A stretch of 26,547 nucleotides of DNA from LH-M37 sp965602855 (lineage in GTDB: Bacteria; Pseudomonadota; Gammaproteobacteria; SZUA-229): the NCBI GenBank assembly GCA_965602855.1, contig CBFCZV010000034.1:1-26547 (forward strand), written 5' to 3'. Shown here in pieces: positions 24,459-26,547 of this stretch (within the stretch, counting starts at the first letter, position 1; each line of letters opens with the position of its first letter). The translations under genes were made by a program, and so were the position numbers. Under the pieces are notes generated by a model that saw only the letters and a program-made list of their open reading frames with translations, had not been told where the DNA came from and did not search any database.

Positions 24459-25394
24459 TTATCTTAATTCACGGGGTAGCTGGAAACGAATAGTTTCCGC
24501 TACCCCGTTGTCATTATGGATGGTTGCCTGGAACTGTTCTTTTAATTTGTTCATCACTTCTTTAACCAGTACTTCTGGTGCGGATGCGCCCGCCGTCACC
24601 CCTACTGCTTTGGCTGAATCAAACCAGTTTTGTTCGATGTCATTGGCATCATCAATTAAATAGGCTGGCACTCCCTGTTTTTCAGCGAGTTCTCTTAGTC
24701 GATTTGAGTTAGAGCTGTTGGTTGAGCCGATGACCAGAAATACATCAACTTTGTCGGAGAGTTCTCTAACGGCATCCTGACGACTTTGTGTTGCGTAACA
24801 TATGTCATCTTTACTGCGTGGTCCCTGAATGCCTGGGAAGGTTTTGTTCAGGGTGTCGATGATTTGACGGGTATCATCTACGGACAAAGTGGTTTGTGAA
24901 ACATAAGCCAGCTTGTCAGGGTCGCTTATATTTAATTTGGCGATGTCTTCAATAGTTTCGACTAGATAAATTTGGCTGTCTGAAGCAGAAATATATTGCC
25001 CTAATGTGCCTTCAACTTCTGGATGACCTGCATGACCAATAAGGATGACATCGTTATTTGCTATAGCGTGACGAGCAACTTCAAGGTGAACTTTTGTTAC
25101 AAGTGGGCAGGTAGCATCAAAGATGCGAAGTTTTCTCTTGTTTGCTTCAGCTCTGACAGCCTGTGAAACACCGTGGGCACTGAAAATAACGGTTGAGTCA
25201 TCAGGCACTTCATCTAGTTCTTCGACAAAGGCGGCGCCTTTTTGTGCAAGACACTTAACGACGTAGCGGTTGTGTACTACTTCATGACGTACGTAAATTG
25301 GCGCACCAAATATTTCGAGTGTTCGTTCGACGATATCGATAGCTCGGTCAACACCGGCACAGAAGCCTCGGGGGTTGGCAAGATAAATATCCAT
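24459..25394 (-). CDS. ispH: 4-Hydroxy-3-methylbut-2-enyl diphosphate reductase IspH
   Basis: A 311-residue iron-sulfur enzyme that makes IPP and DMAPP at the end of the MEP isoprenoid pathway. The three cluster cysteines are present at Cys12, Cys96 and Cys199. Diphosphate-binding and catalytic residues His41, His74, His124 and Glu126 align with the E. coli enzyme, which has its third cysteine at 197. Length is typical. It is the last gene of ileS-lspA-fkpB-ispH, starting nine bases after fkpB. Its 3' end contains a strong hairpin shared with the junction to the pilus operon. Confidence 0.97.
   Translation of the reverse strand: MDIYLANPRGFCAGVDRAIDIVERTLEIFGAPIYVRHEVVHNRYVVKCLAQKGAAFVEELDEVPDDSTVIFSAHGVSQAVRAEANKRKLRIFDATCPLVTKVHLEVARHAIANNDVILIGHAGHPEVEGTLGQYISASDSQIYLVETIEDIAKLNISDPDKLAYVSQTTLSVDDTRQIIDTLNKTFPGIQGPRSKDDICYATQSRQDAVRELSDKVDVFLVIGSTNSSNSNRLRELAEKQGVPAYLIDDANDIEQNWFDSAKAVGVTAGASAPEVLVKEVMNKLKEQFQATIHNDNGVAETIRFQLPRELR
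24472..24507. other. Strong hairpin inside the 3' end of ispH at the convergent junction
   Basis: CGGGGTAGC (24472-24480) pairs with GCTACCCCG (24499-24507). Inside it GGAAAC (24482-24487) pairs with GTTTCC (24493-24498), with a one-base bulge and a five-base loop. This is 15 bp of stem lying within ispH codons and facing the end of the pilus operon. Neither strand has a T-run directly after it, so it is not a standard terminator. It may protect 3' ends or slow polymerase. Confidence 0.5.
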
Positions 25395-25403
25395 GGCTGC
25401 TAA

Positions 25404-25862
25404 TTACTCGGTTGGTAAAAATGCATGTGCATTATTAACTTCCAGAATTTTTACAGTGAAAACCAATGGCAATCCAGCAAGAGGGTGATTGAAGTCAACT
25501 TTGACAGAATCTTTTTTTATGGAGCGAATGGTGCCGATCAAGTCTTCACCATCGGGTGTGCCAAAATTAAAAGTCAGACCAATCTCTGGTTTTAACTCAG
25601 CACTAAAATCGGACGTGGGCATGTCATGAATGTTTTCTTCATCACGAAAACCAAAACATTGTTCGGGTGTGAGCGTAAGCGCTTGTTCATCATCTGCTTT
25701 GAGTCCGATCAATGCGAGCATCATGCCTTCGGGTAGAGAAGAGTCGAACATGTTGATTTCAAGTGGTTCATCATCAAAACTGCTTTCGATGATTTTCCCC
25801 TCGATCAATGCAAGACTATAGTGCAATAGCACGAGACTGGTTTGATTGATTTTATCAGTCAT
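25404..25862 (-). CDS. fkpB: FKBP-type peptidyl-prolyl isomerase, SlpA/FkpB type
   Basis: A 152-residue protein of the SlyD/SlpA branch of FKBPs, cytoplasmic, with isomerase and likely chaperone activity. The FKBP core flanks an insert-in-flap domain. The diagnostic VDFNHPLAG motif is near the C-terminus. I chose ATG 25862 (MTDKIN) over an upstream in-frame ATG at 25877; the former overlaps the lspA 3' end by eight bases, typical of coupled genes. It sits between lspA and ispH, the same order as in E. coli. The reason for that conserved pairing is unknown. Confidence 0.92.
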   Translation of the reverse strand: MTDKINQTSLVLLHYSLALIEGKIIESSFDDEPLEINMFDSSLPEGMMLALIGLKADDEQALTLTPEQCFGFRDEENIHDMPTSDFSAELKPEIGLTFNFGTPDGEDLIGTIRSIKKDSVKVDFNHPLAGLPLVFTVKILEVNNAHAFLPTE

Positions 25863-26379
25863 TATTTTTCTCTTCAAAATGTTCTTTGATCATATCGATG
25901 AGCAATAGTGCGGCTCCGAGGCTTATGGCTGAATCTGCAATATTAAAAGCAGGCCAGAAACAGGTTGCTCCTGTAGCCAGTTGCCATAATGAAAAACCGG
26001 GTAGGCAGGTATCGGCCTGGTAGTAGTATTGAATGAAGTCGATAACGTGACCAAATAAAGCGCGGTCAATCAGGTTACCAATGGCGCCGCCTAGAATTAA
26101 AGCTAAACCTGCTGAAAGTAATTTTTTATCAGTGCTAGTTTGTTTGAGCCAGAAATAAAGAAACACGCTGATAGCTGAGGAGAGGCCAATAAAAAACCAG
26201 CGTTGCCAGCCGCCTGCATCGCTCAAGAAACTAAAAGCGGCGCCTTCGTTATACATCAGTGTCCAGTTCAGATTGGGTATGGCTGACACGGCCTGATGAG
26301 CAAGTAATACATTTTCAGCCCATTGCTTTGTGATCTGATCGATCACAACGACAACCACAGTTAGCCATAGCCAATTCAT
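25855..26379 (-). CDS. lspA: Lipoprotein signal peptidase LspA
   Basis: A 174-residue inner-membrane aspartyl protease that removes signal peptides from prolipoproteins. Four hydrophobic helices are present. The catalytic aspartates are Asp114 (HVIDFI) and Asp149 (FNIADS), with the conserved NEGAAFSFL and GGAIGNLIDR motifs. The loop between the two Asp residues is longer than in E. coli by roughly 15-20 residues and contains Cys124 and Cys140. Nine bases separate it from ileS upstream. The call is firm. Confidence 0.96.
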   Translation of the reverse strand: MNWLWLTVVVVVIDQITKQWAENVLLAHQAVSAIPNLNWTLMYNEGAAFSFLSDAGGWQRWFFIGLSSAISVFLYFWLKQTSTDKKLLSAGLALILGGAIGNLIDRALFGHVIDFIQYYYQADTCLPGFSLWQLATGATCFWPAFNIADSAISLGAALLLIDMIKEHFEEKNND

Positions 26380-26388
26380 GATCGAGAC

Positions 26389-26547
26389 CTAAGCGAAGTG
26401 ACGGCTCTCGCCATCTCCAGCAACATTGTCCACGCAGCGACCACATAACTCAGGGTGATCAGCGTACTGGCCAACATCCTCGCGGTGATGCCAGCAGCGA
26501 ACACATTTGGTGTGATCAGATGAGCTCGCAGCAATTTTTATAATTTC
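26389..26547 (-). CDS. ileS: Isoleucyl-tRNA synthetase IleS, C-terminal fragment (5' part outside window)
   Basis: The frame is open from the window edge for 53 codons to a TAG at 26389-26391. It contains the zinc-finger end of bacterial IleS: CVRCWHHREDVG, then CGRCVDNV, and the terminal GDGESRHFA. The CxxC pairs bind Zn2+ needed for aminoacylation. The gene is followed by lspA after nine bases, the usual proteobacterial order. Only the last twentieth of the protein is seen. Confidence 0.95.
   Translation of the reverse strand, partial: EIIKIAASSSDHTKCVRCWHHREDVGQYADHPELCGRCVDNVAGDGESRHFA

Noticed and set aside
1..26547. CRISPR array or complete insertion sequence
   Set aside because: No regularly spaced repeats and no intact transposase with terminal inverted repeats were seen.

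Overview
The window looks like chromosomal DNA of a gammaproteobacterium of moderate GC. The evidence is the ileS-lspA-fkpB-ispH block at the right end, a fimU-pilV-pilW-pilX-pilY1-pilE minor-pilin operon as in Pseudomonas, and TrmB, YdcH and SlyD-like proteins of proteobacterial type. A class I phosphoribulokinase suggests Calvin-cycle autotrophy, for example a sulfur oxidiser or related lineage. No rRNA gene or genus-level marker is present, so I go no further.

Left part (1-7028): a minus-strand arsR-arsM arsenic pair, with arsM running off the left edge. A strong candidate promoter and an ArsR-type dyad overlap the arsR start codon. Divergent from it is a ydcH-nudix pair, which converges on an S9-family peptidase by sharing a 4-base CTAG double stop. 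Then comes a large membrane c-di-GMP enzyme (sensor-HAMP-PAS-GGDEF-EAL) with both catalytic sites intact.

Accessory pocket (7029-8263): a cysteine-rich secreted repeat protein on the minus strand, a possible transposase tail, and a decayed integron integrase (intI) C-terminal half with one frameshift and three stops. The geometry fits a relict chromosomal integron with one surviving cassette-like gene, but I found no attC or attI site.

Middle (8260-17036): tatD; phosphoribulokinase (prk) divergent from a SulP anion transporter, which suggests bicarbonate uptake; trmB with thiG and thiS; a secreted protein of unknown function; thiO; a tRNA-Thr(CGT); and inorganic pyrophosphatase. ThiS, ThiG and ThiO together supply the aerobic glycine-oxidase branch of thiazole synthesis for thiamine.

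Right part (17282-26547): a tight seven-gene plus-strand type IV pilus operon, fimU-pilV-pilW-pilX-orf105-pilY1-pilE. An unrecognised small secreted CxxC protein sits between pilX and pilY1. The operon converges on ispH-fkpB-lspA-ileS (minus), with a 15-bp hairpin inside the 3' end of ispH at the junction. Most of the window is compact housekeeping sequence. The parts most likely to be new are the integron relict with its repeat protein, the small pilus-operon protein, the secreted coiled-coil protein between the thi genes, and the prk/SulP pairing.
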